From assembly GCF_002101705.1 (NCBI RefSeq), contig NZ_LQPC01000043.1:37135-101134 (forward strand): DNA of 64,000 nt. Direction: 5' to 3'. The notes beneath the pieces were generated by a model. It was not told the origin of the DNA and ran no database searches. It worked only from the letters and a program-made list of their open reading frames with translations. Origin of the DNA: Mycolicibacterium iranicum (lineage in GTDB: Bacteria; Actinomycetota; Actinomycetes; Mycobacteriales; Mycobacteriaceae). Numbering within the stretch: the stretch's first letter is position 1; every line of letters begins with the position of its first letter. A program made the translations under genes and the position numbers. Below, piece by piece: positions 34,161 to 41,435 of this stretch.

Positions 34161-34222
34161 TGATCAGGACCGCAATCAACGGCAAAAAACCATCAAAAAA
34201 ACCTCAAAATTCGGTCCGATCA
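34161..34222. promoter_or_regulatory. AT-rich divergent control region with inverted repeat
   Basis: TGATCAGGACCG (34161-34172) and CGGTCCGATCA (34212-34222) are inverted copies apart from one extra base, flanking an A-rich stretch with runs of A. The region separates the oxygenase operon from the divergent LacI gene and is the likely operator pair for that regulator. Confidence 0.5.
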
Positions 34223-34301
34223 GACGCAAAATCGCCTCGTGGGGGTCAGATGCGTGCGACTTTGTGTCTGCTCGCCGAGAAGGGCGGGAGGGAGGGGCAG
34301 G

Positions 34302-35312
34302 GTGCCGCACCGGTACAAAGTCCGCGAGATCGCCCAGCAGTCCGGGCTGAGCGAGGCAACCGTCGACCGCGTTCTCAACAACAGGCCTGGAGTTCGGCAG
34401 AACACCATCGCCGAGGTGAACCAGGCGATCGCCGACCTGGACAAGCAGCGTGCTCAGTTGCGCCTGAACGGCCGTCGCTACCTGATCGACGTCGTCATGC
34501 AGACACCGCGGCGCTTCTCTGACGCCTTCCGCGCCGCCGTCGAGGCCGAATTGCCGGCCTTCGCGCCCGCGATGGTGCGAGCCCGCTTTCACCTCTGGGA
34601 GTCGGGATCCGCGGCGCAGATGGCCGAAGCGCTTGATGGCATCCGTGGCAGTCACGGTGTCGTTCTCAAGGCGCAGGACGACCCTGACGTCGCGGAGGCG
34701 ATCGACCGCCTGGTGCAGTCGGGCGTACCTGTGGTGACCTATACGACCGACGTGCCCGCCAGCTCCCGCTGCGGATATGTGGGCATCGACAATCACGGCG
34801 CCGGCGTCACCGCCGCCTACCTGGTCGAGCAGTGGCTGGCGGGATCACCCTCGGGTGTCCTCATCACGCTCAGCCGCACCGTATTTCGTGGCGAAGGTGA
34901 GCGCGAGGTCGGATTCCGGTCTGCGCTGCGCAGCTCGGGGAGGACCGTCGTCGAGGTCAGCGACAGCGACGGCATCGACGCCACCAACGAGCGGCTCGTC
35001 CTGGAAGCCCTTGAAGCCAATCCCGGTGTGGAGGCCGTCTACTCCGTGGGTGGCGGCAATCTTGCGACGGTCGCGGCTTTCGAGAGAATCGGTCGCGACT
35101 GCAAGGTGTTCATCGCCCACGACCTCGATGCCGACAATCGGCGGCTGCTGAGGGAAGGTCGCATCTCAGCGGTACTGCACATCGACCTGCGTGCCGACGC
35201 GCGACTGGCGTTGCGCCTGATCCTGCAGGAGAGAGGCGCTTTGCCCGTGGAGCCCGCGCGGCCGGTGCCCATTCAGATCATCACGCCCTACAACCTGCCG
35301 GTCCATTACTAG
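34302..35312 (+). CDS. LacI-family regulator of the second polyol cassette
   Basis: A 336-aa LacI/GalR protein. The helix-turn-helix is in YKVREIAQQSGLSEATVDRVLNNRPGVRQNT (about residues 4-34), then a sugar-binding-protein-like sensor domain: GYVGIDNHGAGVTAAYLVEQWL, GVLITLSRTVFRGEGEREVGF and VEAVYSVGGGNLATVAAFERIG. I chose the GTG at 34302 because GGAGGGG lies just upstream and the HTH begins there. It diverges from the oxygenase-dehydrogenase operon with an inverted repeat between them and is presumably its repressor. The inducer is unknown. Confidence 0.88.
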   Translation: MPHRYKVREIAQQSGLSEATVDRVLNNRPGVRQNTIAEVNQAIADLDKQRAQLRLNGRRYLIDVVMQTPRRFSDAFRAAVEAELPAFAPAMVRARFHLWESGSAAQMAEALDGIRGSHGVVLKAQDDPDVAEAIDRLVQSGVPVVTYTTDVPASSRCGYVGIDNHGAGVTAAYLVEQWLAGSPSGVLITLSRTVFRGEGEREVGFRSALRSSGRTVVEVSDSDGIDATNERLVLEALEANPGVEAVYSVGGGNLATVAAFERIGRDCKVFIAHDLDADNRRLLREGRISAVLHIDLRADARLALRLILQERGALPVEPARPVPIQIITPYNLPVHY

Positions 35313-35640
35313 AACACCCATCGCCGGTGCTAGCTGGCTGCTACTGATTGGTAACTATTTCTAAGAGCGCGACATGTCTCGCCACCGTGACGAACGCCAC
35401 AGTTTTGTCTCATCGGCGTCAGGCGCGCGGCGCTGAGCAGTGCGTTTCAGCACCGTCCACCTGTGCGCAACCTCGCCGCCTGGTATAGGACTACCTAAGA
35501 GAAGTGCAATAATCGGTACTCACAGTGACACCAAACTTTGGTGAGCTCCCACTGATGGCGCGTCCTGTCGATCGCGACACGGTGGAAATTCGCCAGATGT
35601 AGGCCTCAGCAGCACCGGGGAAGACACGAAAGGCAGGCGA
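35313..35640. other. korA upstream region, no gene seen
   Basis: About 330 bases without a convincing gene. It contains a perfect palindrome at 35529-35543 (listed separately) and AT-rich hexamers such as TATAGG and AATAAT near 35483-35513 that could belong to the korA promoter. GGCAGGCGA just before 35641 may be the ribosome binding site. Confidence 0.4.
35529..35543. promoter_or_regulatory. Palindrome upstream of korA
   Basis: CACCAAACTTTGGTG is a perfect 7+1+7 palindrome about 100 bases before the korA start. It looks like an operator for a dimeric regulator. I do not recognise the factor. Confidence 0.45.
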
Positions 35641-37578
35641 GTGGGAGAGAACGGCAACGTGGCCAGCCCAGTCTCAGGAGCGCCTCGGCAGAAGCTCGAG
35701 AAGGTCGTCATCCGATTCGCCGGTGACTCCGGCGACGGTATGCAGCTCACCGGCGACCGGTTCACCTCCGAGGCCGCCCTGTTCGGCAATGACCTTGCCA
35801 CGCAACCGAATTACCCCGCCGAGATCAGGGCCCCCCAGGGCACGCTGCCCGGCGTGTCGTCGTTTCAGATTCAGATTGCCGACTACGACATCCTCACCGC
35901 GGGCGACCGGCCCGACGTCCTCGTCGCGATGAACCCCGCCGCGCTCAAGGCGAACGTCTCCGATCTCCCGCGCGGCGGCCTGATCATCGCGAACTCGGAC
36001 GAGTTCACGAAGCGCAATCTGGCCAAGGTGGGCTACGACGCGAACCCGCTGGAGAACGAAGAGCTCTCCGACTACGTCGTGCAGGCCGTTCCGATGACGA
36101 CGCTGACACTCGGCGCGGTCGAATCGATCGGTGCGACGAAGAAGGACGGTCAGCGGGCGAAGAACATGTTCGCCCTCGGGCTGCTGTCGTGGATGTACGG
36201 CCGCGAACTCGAGCACAGCGAGTCCTTCATCCGTGAGAAGTTCGCACGCAAGCCAGACGTTGCCGAGGCCAACGTCCTCGCGTTGAAGGCCGGCTGGAAT
36301 TTCGGTGAGACCACCGAGGCGTTCGCGACCACCTACGAGGTGTCTCCCGCCAAGCTCAAGACCGGCGAATACCGGCAGATCTCCGGCAACACCGCGCTCG
36401 CTTACGGGTTGATCGCCGCCGGTCACCTGTCGAATCTGCAGATCGTGCTCGGCACGTACCCGATCACCCCGGCCTCGGACATCCTCCACGAGCTCTCCAA
36501 GCACAAGAACTTCAACGTGATGACCTTCCAGGCCGAGGACGAGATCGCGGGTATCGGCGCCGCCATCGGAGCCTCCTACGGCGGCGCGCTGGGCATCACC
36601 AGCACTTCCGGCCCCGGTATCTCGCTGAAGTCGGAGGCGATCGGCCTCGCGGTCATGACCGAGCTGCCGTTGATCGTCATCGACGTCCAGCGCGGCGGCC
36701 CGTCCACGGGTTTGCCCACCAAGACCGAGCAGGCTGACCTGCTGCAGGCGATGTTCGGCCGCAACGGTGAGTCACCGGTGGCGCTGCTGGCCCCGCGATC
36801 CCCGTCGGACTGCTTCGACATCGCCGTGGAGGCCGCGCGTATCGCGATCAACTACCACACCCCGGTGATGATCCTGTCCGACGGCGCGATCGCCAACGGT
36901 TCGGAGCCCTGGGCCATCCCCGACATCTCGTCTTATGAGGGCATCGAGCACACCTTCGCCAAGGAGGGTGAGCCGTTCCAGCCGTACGCGCGCGACCCCG
37001 AGACGCTCGCGCGTCAGTTCGCCGTGCCAGGTACGCCAGGGCTGGCGCACCGCATCGGCGGTCTGGAATCGGCCAACGGCTCAGGCAACATCAGCTACGA
37101 ACCCAAGAACCACGATCTGATGGTGCGGCTGCGTCAGGAGAAGGTCGCCGGTATCGCGGTGCCCGATCTGGAGGTCGATGACCCGACCGGCGATGCCGAA
37201 CTGCTGATGCTCGGCTGGGGCAGCAGCTACGGCCCGATCGGCGAGGCGTGCCGTCGTGCGCGCCGCAACGGGATCAAGGTTGCGCACGCACAGCTGCGGC
37301 ACCTCAACCCGTTCCCGGCCAACCTCGGCGACGTGCTGAACAAGTACGCCAAAGTGGTCGTGCCCGAAATGAATCTCGGCCAGCTGGCGCTGTTGTTGCG
37401 CGGAAGGTTCCTGGTCGATGTCCAGTCGGTGACCAAGGTCGAGGGAATGGCGTTTCTCGCCGACGAGGTGGAGGGCATCATCAATTCGGCACTGGATGGC
37501 ACCCTGGCCGAGAAGGAAACCGAAAAAGCGAAGTTCGCGCGGCTGGCGGCGGCCACCGTCGAGGGGGTAAGCGCATGA
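35641..37578 (+). CDS. korA: 2-oxoglutarate:ferredoxin oxidoreductase subunit alpha
   Basis: A 645-aa fusion of the gamma and alpha domains of a 2-oxoacid oxidoreductase, the actinobacterial KorA layout. The N-terminal gamma domain has VVIRFAGDSGDGMQLTGDRFTSEAA; the alpha (PYR) domain has LGTYPITPASDILHEL, FQAEDEIAGIGAAIGASYGG and SGPGISLKSEAIGLAVMTELPLI, and the C-terminal domain has MLGWGSSYGPIGEACRRAR. With KorB it oxidises 2-oxoglutarate to succinyl-CoA with reduction of ferredoxin. Start GTG at 35641. It matches Rv2455c in synteny. Confidence 0.95.
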   Translation: MGENGNVASPVSGAPRQKLEKVVIRFAGDSGDGMQLTGDRFTSEAALFGNDLATQPNYPAEIRAPQGTLPGVSSFQIQIADYDILTAGDRPDVLVAMNPAALKANVSDLPRGGLIIANSDEFTKRNLAKVGYDANPLENEELSDYVVQAVPMTTLTLGAVESIGATKKDGQRAKNMFALGLLSWMYGRELEHSESFIREKFARKPDVAEANVLALKAGWNFGETTEAFATTYEVSPAKLKTGEYRQISGNTALAYGLIAAGHLSNLQIVLGTYPITPASDILHELSKHKNFNVMTFQAEDEIAGIGAAIGASYGGALGITSTSGPGISLKSEAIGLAVMTELPLIVIDVQRGGPSTGLPTKTEQADLLQAMFGRNGESPVALLAPRSPSDCFDIAVEAARIAINYHTPVMILSDGAIANGSEPWAIPDISSYEGIEHTFAKEGEPFQPYARDPETLARQFAVPGTPGLAHRIGGLESANGSGNISYEPKNHDLMVRLRQEKVAGIAVPDLEVDDPTGDAELLMLGWGSSYGPIGEACRRARRNGIKVAHAQLRHLNPFPANLGDVLNKYAKVVVPEMNLGQLALLLRGRFLVDVQSVTKVEGMAFLADEVEGIINSALDGTLAEKETEKAKFARLAAATVEGVSA

Positions 37579-37610
37579 CCTACGAGCGCTTGCGCGAGGA
37601 GGCGAAATGA
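37575..37610 (+). CDS. 11-codon micro-ORF bridging korA and korB
   Basis: ATG at 37575 overlaps the korA TGA (ATGA), the frame reads MTYERLREEAK, and its TGA (37608-37610) overlaps the korB ATG (37607-37609), again ATGA. The GAGGAGG ribosome binding site for korB lies inside it. It may be a translational relay rather than a gene for a functional peptide, or may arise by chance. Confidence 0.3.
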   Translation: MTYERLREEAK

Positions 37611-38689
37611 CTGACCTGATTGGCAGCGACCTGGGATTGACGGACGCTGCTCTGACGAAGACCAGCCTGGTCCCCAAGGCCGACGAGCCGCAGAAGGGCA
37701 AGGACTTCACCAGCGACCAGGAGGTCCGCTGGTGCCCGGGTTGCGGTGACTACGTCATCCTCAACACGATCCGCAACTTCCTGCCCGAGCTGGGATTGCG
37801 CCGCGAGAACATCGCGTTCGTCAGCGGGATCGGCTGCTCGAGCCGGTTCCCGTACTACCTGGAGACCTACGGTTTCCACTCGATCCACGGCCGTGCGCCG
37901 ACCATCGCGACCGGTCTCGCACTGGCTCGCGAGGATCTGTCGGTCTGGGTGGTCACCGGTGACGGTGATGCGCTGTCGATCGGCGGAAACCATCTGATCC
38001 ATGCGCTGCGCCGCAACATCAACATCACGATCCTGCTGTTCAACAACCGGATCTACGGGCTGACCAAGGGACAGTATTCGCCCACCTCGGAGACGGGGAA
38101 GGTCACCAAGTCGACGCCGATGGGCTCGCTGGACTACCCGTTCAATCCGGTGTCGCTGGCGCTCGGCGCAGAAGCCACCTTCGTCGGCCGTGCCCTGGAT
38201 TCCGACCGCAAGGGTCTGTCCGAGGTGCTCCGGGGTGCCGCGCAGCACCGCGGTGCCGCGCTCGTGGAGATCATGCAGGACTGCCCGATCTTCAACGACG
38301 GCTCGTTTGACGCCCTGCGCAAAGAGGGTGCCGAGGAGCGACTGATCAACATCGTTCACGGCGAGCCCATCACGTTCGGCGCCGACGGCGAGTACTGCGT
38401 CATCAAGTCGGGTTACGGGCTGGAGGTCGCCAAGACCGCCGACGTCTCGGCTGACGAGATCGTGGTTCACGATGCGGCCCTGCAGGACCCTGCCTACGCC
38501 TTTGCGCTGTCGCGGCTTTCGGAGCAGAACCTCGATCACATGGTGATGGGGATCTTCCGCCAGGTCAGCAAGCCCACCTACGACGACGCGGCACGTCAGC
38601 AGATCGCGACCGCGCGTGACAGCCGGGCTCACGACACCGCAGCGCTGCAGGCGCTGCTGCGCGGAAAAGACACCTGGACCGTCGACTAA
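37607..38689 (+). CDS. korB: 2-oxoglutarate:ferredoxin oxidoreductase subunit beta
   Basis: A 360-aa thiamine-diphosphate-binding beta subunit. RWCPGCGDYVILNTIRN and GIGCSSRFPYYLETYGFHSIHGRAP provide the cluster-binding cysteines, and VVTGDGDALSIGGNHLIHALRRNINI is the ThDP/Mg motif. LLFNNRIYGLTKGQYSPTSE follows as in all KorB proteins. It pairs with korA just upstream and is followed by mobA. It matches Rv2454c in synteny. Confidence 0.96.
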   Translation: MTDLIGSDLGLTDAALTKTSLVPKADEPQKGKDFTSDQEVRWCPGCGDYVILNTIRNFLPELGLRRENIAFVSGIGCSSRFPYYLETYGFHSIHGRAPTIATGLALAREDLSVWVVTGDGDALSIGGNHLIHALRRNINITILLFNNRIYGLTKGQYSPTSETGKVTKSTPMGSLDYPFNPVSLALGAEATFVGRALDSDRKGLSEVLRGAAQHRGAALVEIMQDCPIFNDGSFDALRKEGAEERLINIVHGEPITFGADGEYCVIKSGYGLEVAKTADVSADEIVVHDAALQDPAYAFALSRLSEQNLDHMVMGIFRQVSKPTYDDAARQQIATARDSRAHDTAALQALLRGKDTWTVD

Positions 38690-38725
38690 CTGACCTCCGG
38701 TATCCGCTGCGCTAACGTCACGGGT

Positions 38726-39346
38726 GTGACGTCGTCGCTGCCGTTGGCTGCTGTGGTACTCGCTGGTGGGGCATCGAAAAGGATGGGCCGAGACAAGGCC
38801 ACCCTGCCGGTCGACGGTTCTCCCGGATCGCCGACCCTCGTCGAGCGGGTGGTCTCTGTGGTCAGCGCGCGGTGTGAGCCGGTTTTCGTCGTCGCGGCTC
38901 CGGGCCAGGCATTGCCGGTCTTGGATGCCGTCGTGCTTCGCGATGAGGTGATGGGCGTGGGGCCGCTGCTGGCCACCGCGAGGGGGCTTCGCGCCGCGGC
39001 GGAAGCGGGTCGCGAGCACGCGTTCGTCTGCGCGGTCGACATGCCTGCGTTGACCGCCGATGTCATCGACGCCCTGGCAGGGCCCGCGGAGCGCCTCGAT
39101 GTCGATGTGGTGCTCCCGTGGGACGGTCGCGATCATTACCTCGCGGGCATCTATCGCACCGCATTGCACGCGGTCATTCCCGGCCTGCTCGAGGCGGGAC
39201 AGCGGAGCATGCGGGCGCTGGCCGACTCCGTCGACACGCAGCGGATCGTGATGCCCGAGCAGCCGGCCCTGGCCAACGTCAACACCGCCGCCGATCTGGA
39301 AGCGGTGCTCCCGCCGAGACTATCCAGCAAACCCGCCACCACTTAG
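38726..39346 (+). CDS. mobA: Molybdenum cofactor guanylyltransferase MobA
   Basis: A 206-aa nucleotidyltransferase that attaches GMP to molybdopterin to make the guanine dinucleotide form. The N-terminal GTP-binding motif LAGGASKRMGRDKATLPVDG, the metal-binding AVDMPALTADV and LPWDGRDHYLAGIYRTAL are present. The GTG at 38726 is preceded by a TAACGT -10 seven bases upstream, so the mRNA is probably leaderless. It matches Rv2453c and would serve the fdhF-like enzyme at 8-10 kb. Confidence 0.92.
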   Translation: MTSSLPLAAVVLAGGASKRMGRDKATLPVDGSPGSPTLVERVVSVVSARCEPVFVVAAPGQALPVLDAVVLRDEVMGVGPLLATARGLRAAAEAGREHAFVCAVDMPALTADVIDALAGPAERLDVDVVLPWDGRDHYLAGIYRTALHAVIPGLLEAGQRSMRALADSVDTQRIVMPEQPALANVNTAADLEAVLPPRLSSKPATT

Positions 39347-40140
39347 TGCGGTATTTGTTATTTTCGCGCCGCATTTGTTTTGCTTTGAATTGTGTCGTGT
39401 TTGTTCGTGATAAAAGTCGACGGCCGGGCTGAAGGCGGTCCCCGATGTTGCCCATGCGCGGGCATACGTGACGACGTAACCCTTTGGTGGAAAACACTTT
39501 TCGGCGACATTGATTGCGAAAATGAGCGTATTCGACCATCTTTCGTAACCGGAATGGGAGCCTCGACGAATCCCCGGATGAAAGTATCGGCTGCCCTTCC
39601 CCTGACGCCCGTCCCGTCCTTGGCACCTCCGACTTGACCACAGAGGCGCGATTGCGGCGATTTCACATCGAAAACCGTTGTAGTGCAGAAGCATTGAGCA
39701 CTTCACGCGGTTTCTACGATGAAGGGGTAGACCCTCGAATCGTCTGCGGGGCGAGGCGCTGATCACTCAAATGCTTTGTGCCCCAGGATATTGCTATTTA
39801 GAGATGATGTCCTATTAAGGTCTGCGCTCAGCGAATCTGTAAGGCTGTCGAACGGCATCGTGGAGTGTGTTATGGCTGCGTTCAAGCCTTTTCGCGCCGA
39901 GTCGGCGCCGTGGCGACGTTTCAGTACGTGGGCCAGTTCACAAAATGGCAGTGATTTGGCTCACCTTCTCGTCGTGCCGGTGATCCATCGACAGTCGCGT
40001 CAAACGGTCGGTTGACCTGCATGGACGACGGGCAATCTCGCCCGTGATCATTCCGTGATCTGTTCGCGACACGATCTCGATCAAGATGACTTTGCGTGAC
40101 CGGGTTTGTACGGTCCCTCTCAGCTTCTTACGGAGCAAAT
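39347..40140. other. AT-richer gene-free region upstream of rpf genes
   Basis: About 800 bases with visibly lower GC than the rest of the window (runs such as TTTGTTATTTTC and TATTGCTATTTAG). Several frames are open but none has family features or GC-rich third positions. CGTGATC is repeated at 40043-40049 and 40054-40060, one helical turn apart. In M. tuberculosis this interval holds Rv2452c and Rv2451, so it may be a remnant, a long regulatory region or foreign DNA. Confidence 0.5.
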
Positions 40141-40177
40141 AACTCAAAAACCACGAACCAGCGTGTGAGTGGAGCCC

Positions 40178-40238
40178 GGGTGGTCATCGACTACCCGCGC
40201 TGCCGGGTTCACAACCCGGTGAGGTCCCAGGCGACCTC
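40178..40238 (+). promoter_or_regulatory. Three consecutive hairpins in the leader of the first rpf gene
   Basis: GGGTGGTC (40178-40185) pairs with GACTACCC (40189-40196), CCGGGTT (40203-40209) with AACCCGG (40213-40219), and GAGGTC (40221-40226) with GACCTC (40233-40238). They lie 125-185 bases before the start codon. A c-di-AMP (ydaO) riboswitch is known upstream of mycobacterial rpfA, but I cannot find its conserved segments here, so this is just a structured leader. Confidence 0.5.
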
Positions 40239-40362
40239 CCCTGCCGTGCCCGACCGAGACGGCGCGGCCCAACTACCCCGGCCTGCTTGCAGGCTGCACG
40301 CCCGCGCGACCCCACGTGTCGTTGCGGGTGTCGATGGCGCGCGCGCGGCGAAAGGATCGAAG

Positions 40363-40686
40363 TTGAAGAACATCCGCAAGACGTTTGGGCTGGCCACCAT
40401 CGCTGGAGCGCTCGCAGTGGCGCCGATGGCACTCGGAGCCGGCACCGCGAATGCGGACGGCGTCAACTGGGACGCTGTGGCCGCCTGTGAATCGGGCGGC
40501 AACTGGTCCATCAACACGGGGAACGGCTATTACGGCGGCCTGCAGTTCACCATGGGCACCTGGCAGTCCAACGGTGGCTCGGGTTCCCCGCACACCGCCA
40601 GCCGGGAAGAGCAGATCCGTGTCGCCAACAACGTCCTGCAGACGCAGGGCATCGGCGCGTGGCCGGTCTGCGGTACGCACGGCTGA
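40363..40686 (+). CDS. Resuscitation-promoting factor, short form
   Basis: A secreted transglycosylase-like Rpf of 107 aa. The signal peptide MKNIRKTFGLATIAGALAVA ends near ANADG, and the Rpf domain VNWDAVAACESGGNWSINTG follows with the catalytic Glu in ACESGG and two conserved Cys (ACES, PVCG). It cleaves peptidoglycan to help dormant cells resume growth. I chose the TTG at 40363 because AAAGGA lies six bases upstream and the signal peptide begins there. The domain has almost no linker, as in the smallest Rpf proteins. A strong terminator follows. Confidence 0.85.
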   Translation: MKNIRKTFGLATIAGALAVAPMALGAGTANADGVNWDAVAACESGGNWSINTGNGYYGGLQFTMGTWQSNGGSGSPHTASREEQIRVANNVLQTQGIGAWPVCGTHG

Positions 40687-40704
40687 CGCACCCACAGCTG
40701 ATAG

Positions 40705-40734
40705 AGGCGGTGCCGACTTCGGTCGGCACCGCCT
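40705..40734 (+). terminator. Rho-independent terminator after first rpf gene
   Basis: GGCGGTGCCGAC (40706-40717), loop TTCG, GTCGGCACCGCC (40722-40733), then TTTT. A perfect 12-bp stem with a UUCG tetraloop and a short U tract, the clearest intrinsic terminator in the window. Confidence 0.92.
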
Positions 40735-40826
40735 TTTCGTCCGTCAGGGCCCATATGCCCCGTTCTTCTCAGACGTCTCTTACGTCATATAAGCAACTAC
40801 TAAAACTTTCATCTCTCCGGTAACAG

Positions 40827-40840
40827 GTGACATGCATCAC
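40827..40840 (+). promoter_or_regulatory. Candidate CRP site before second rpf gene
   Basis: GTGACATGCATCAC fits GTGA-n6-TCAC and the mycobacterial CRP (Rv3676) pattern GTGNNANNNNNCAC. It lies 87 bases before the start. CRP control of an rpf gene (rpfA) is known in M. tuberculosis. Confidence 0.5.
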
Positions 40841-40926
40841 TCGACAGTCCGGGTAGCCGCATCGTGAACCGAGCACCACTTCACTTTCGGGCCTCAAGTC
40901 ATAACGGTCGGGGAAGGACCGCAGAG

Positions 40927-41427
40927 ATGAACGTTCGTAAGGTTGTCAGCAAGGGCCTCCTGGCCGCCGCGATCTCCGGAGCTTTGGCCGTCGTGCCGAT
41001 GGCGATGGAGGGCGGCACCGCCACCGCACACGCCGATTCGGTCAACTGGGACGCGATCGCGCAGTGCGAGTCGGGCGGCAATTGGTCGATCAACACCGGA
41101 AACGGTCACTACGGAGGCCTGCAGTTCAAGCAGGCCACCTGGTCGGCCAACGGGGGAGTCGGAAACCCCGCTTCGGCGCCGCGGCACGAGCAGATCCGCG
41201 TCGCCGAGAACGTGCTGCGCACCCAGGGTCTGAAGGCCTGGCCGAAGTGTGGTGCCAAGGGCGCCGCGGCTCAGGTGTGGGGCAACCCCGCCCCGGTCGC
41301 TCCGATGCCCGCCTCCAGGCCCGCTTCGGCCAATGGTTGCGCGACGATGCCCACGTCGGTCTTCGGCGGAATCATCGACCTCCGCAAGATGTGCACCGCG
41401 CTTTTCGTGCCACGCTCCGCACGCTGA
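40927..41427 (+). CDS. Resuscitation-promoting factor, RpfE-like
   Basis: A secreted Rpf of 166 aa. The signal peptide MNVRKVVSKGLLAAAISGAL ends near AHADS, then comes the Rpf catalytic domain VNWDAIAQCESGGNWSINTG with its Glu, and a C-terminal tail with AAAQVWGNPAPVAPMPASRP and two further Cys. The ATG at 40927 begins the signal peptide. The position between mobA and the Rv2449c homologue corresponds to rpfE of M. tuberculosis. It is a tandem paralogue of the gene at 40363, separated by a terminator and a CRP-like site, so the two are probably expressed separately. Confidence 0.9.
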   Translation: MNVRKVVSKGLLAAAISGALAVVPMAMEGGTATAHADSVNWDAIAQCESGGNWSINTGNGHYGGLQFKQATWSANGGVGNPASAPRHEQIRVAENVLRTQGLKAWPKCGAKGAAAQVWGNPAPVAPMPASRPASANGCATMPTSVFGGIIDLRKMCTALFVPRSAR

Positions 41428-41435
41428 AACAACCG

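Noticed and set aside
39320..39766. 148-codon minus-strand frame in the region before the rpf genes
   Set aside because: No family features, no convincing start and no GC-rich third positions. It overlaps the mobA 3' end. Treated as non-coding.
40141..40362. c-di-AMP (ydaO) riboswitch upstream of the first rpf gene
   Set aside because: Considered because one precedes mycobacterial rpfA, but I could not find the conserved GGGGAACC-like and CCGTCAGCTAACC-like segments. Only a structured leader is claimed.
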